6,709 nucleotides of DNA. Source: Chromatiales bacterium. Its GTDB lineage: Bacteria > Pseudomonadota > Gammaproteobacteria > Chromatiales > Chromatiaceae. Shown here in pieces: positions 5,890 through 6,709 of the stretch; within the stretch, counting starts at the first letter, position 1, and every line of letters begins with the position of its first letter. The translations under genes were made by a program, and so were the position numbers. Below the pieces are notes generated by a model. That model worked only from the letters and a program-made list of their open reading frames with translations, searched no databases and had not been told where the DNA came from. The stretch lies in NCBI GenBank assembly GCA_024639625.1, contig JAHEIA010000177.1, forward strand, positions 1 through 6,709. The letters are read 5' to 3'.

Positions 5890-6366
5890 ATGAGGCAGAG
5901 CAGAGGCGTTGAAATTACCGTGGGGTTGTTCATGGCTATCGGCCTGGTCGCCCTGTTTTTTCTGGCGATGCAGGTGAGCAACCTGGCGGACCTGTCGGAC
6001 AGCGAGGGTTACCATATCACCGCCCACTTCGACAATATCGGGGGCCTCAAGGTGAAGGCGCCGGTGACCATGGCCGGGGTTACGGTCGGGCGCGTCACGG
6101 CCATCGACTACGACAAGGAGACCTATGAGGCCGTAGTGAGCATGACGATTTCCAGCCACTATGATCGGATTCCCGAAGACTCTTTCGCCAAGATCTTTAC
6201 CGCCGGTTTGCTCGGCGAAAAATACATCGGCCTGGATCCCGGGGGTAGCGATCTTTTTCTCGAGGAAGGGGGCAGGATTAGCATGACCCAGTCGTCTCTG
6301 GTACTCGAAGAGATCATCGGACAATTTCTTTTCAGCAAGGCGCAAGAGGCGGATTCCGGTGGCTAG
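5890..6366 (+). CDS. mlaD: MlaD, MCE-domain lipid-binding subunit of the Mla transporter
   Basis: MlaD forms a hexameric ring on the periplasmic side of MlaE and passes phospholipid to or from MlaC. The 158-residue protein has one N-terminal membrane helix (about 9-28), an MCE domain at about 41-118 containing AHFDNIGGLKVKAPVTMAGV, and the pore loop TAGLLGEKYIGL at 104-115 with hydrophobic L107-L108 as in E. coli. SSLVLEEIIGQFLFSK (135-150) corresponds to the C-terminal helix that builds the central channel. It is about 25 residues shorter than E. coli MlaD because the low-complexity tail after that helix is absent; the folded parts look complete. ATG 5890 lies three bases after the mlaE stop with GGGAA upstream. 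Its end overlaps mlaC by eight bases. Confidence 0.96.
   Translation: MRQSRGVEITVGLFMAIGLVALFFLAMQVSNLADLSDSEGYHITAHFDNIGGLKVKAPVTMAGVTVGRVTAIDYDKETYEAVVSMTISSHYDRIPEDSFAKIFTAGLLGEKYIGLDPGGSDLFLEEGGRISMTQSSLVLEEIIGQFLFSKAQEADSGG
6344..6349 (+). promoter_or_regulatory. Ribosome binding site supporting the GTG start of mlaC
   Basis: AAGAGG ends nine bases before GTG 6359-6361, a normal spacing. It supports a GTG start that keeps the arginine-rich beginning of the signal peptide. A second, perfect AGGAGG at 6365-6370 lies inside the gene and has no standard in-frame start codon at normal distance after it. Confidence 0.5.
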
Positions 6367-6709
6367 GAGGCGACTGCTGCTGTGTATTTTGGTTCTCTGG
6401 ATAGGTGTCGCCGGCTGCGTCGGAGCCGCGCCCACTGCGGTTGATCCGCTGGCTGCAGTGAAGGAAACCGCCGACCGGACGATGTACGAAGTAAAGGCCC
6501 ACAAGTCGGAGTTGGAGGCCAACCCGGGGGCGATTTACGGTTTGGTCGAAGAGTATGTACTGCCGCACTTCGACTTCGAGCTGATCTCTCGCTATGTGCT
6601 TGGCAAGCACTGGCGTGGCGCTAGTCCGGAGCAACGGGTGCAGTTTATCGAGCAGTTTCGCACCTTGATGGTGCGCACCTATGCGCATGCACTGCTCAAT
6701 TACTCAGAC
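6359..6709 (+). CDS. mlaC: MlaC, phospholipid carrier of the Mla system (5' part, cut by window edge)
   Basis: MlaC (Ttg2D family) ferries phospholipid across the periplasm between the outer-membrane MlaA complex and MlaFEDB. The first 117 codons are present. After the export signal, the segment IYGLVEEYVLPHFDFELISR and then VLGKHWRGASPEQRVQFIEQ matches the family pattern (E. coli has [20 protein letters not shown]). Position directly after mlaD, with an eight-base overlap, is canonical. The start GTG (6359) gives MARRRLLLCILVLWIGVAGC: three arginines, a hydrophobic core at 6-18, and V-A-G-C at 17-20, which fits a lipobox. Cleavage by signal peptidase I after VGA (21-23) or GAA (22-24) is an alternative. 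E. coli MlaC is a soluble periplasmic protein, so lipidation would be unusual. The C-terminal part and mlaB lie beyond the window. Confidence 0.92.
   Translation, partial: MARRRLLLCILVLWIGVAGCVGAAPTAVDPLAAVKETADRTMYEVKAHKSELEANPGAIYGLVEEYVLPHFDFELISRYVLGKHWRGASPEQRVQFIEQFRTLMVRTYAHALLNYSD

Overview
The window reads as chromosome of a GC-rich gammaproteobacterium. It holds two divergent envelope-biogenesis operons in nearly the arrangement known from E. coli and Pseudomonas. Protein motifs resemble gammaproteobacterial homologues throughout, but I cannot name the genus. There is no sign of mobile DNA, CRISPR, tRNA or rRNA.

Left half, minus strand, in order of transcription: kdsD (2520-3521), kdsC (1948-2502), lptC (1389-1955), lptA (887-1402), lptB (165-890), then the first eight codons of rpoN (1-23). 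KdsD and KdsC supply and finish KDO, the inner-core sugar of lipopolysaccharide. LptC, LptA and LptB are the inner-membrane anchor, periplasmic bridge and ATPase of the LPS export machine. kdsC/lptC, lptC/lptA and lptA/lptB overlap by 8, 14 and 4 bases, so this is one tightly coupled transcript. A 141-base gap before rpoN carries a -24/-12-like element that could mediate sigma-54 autoregulation.

Middle, 3522-4245: 724 bases with no recognisable gene, where E. coli has yrbG. It must hold the divergent control region. Seen here are a good sigma-70-type promoter for mlaF, a weak one for kdsD, three evenly spaced short hairpins in the presumed kdsD leader, a 20-base dyad, and a 7-base direct repeat with 21-base period just after the mla promoter.

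Right half, plus strand: mlaF (4246-5064), mlaE (5107-5886), mlaD (5890-6366) and the 5' part of mlaC (6359 to the window end). These encode the ATPase, permease, MCE-domain subunit and periplasmic lipid carrier of the Mla phospholipid transport system, which keeps phospholipid out of the outer leaflet of the outer membrane. Together the two operons build and maintain outer-membrane asymmetry.

I found no wholly new system. The points most worth a second look are an apparent lipobox in the MlaC signal peptide, the sigma-54-like site in front of rpoN, and the structured, gene-less divergent region.
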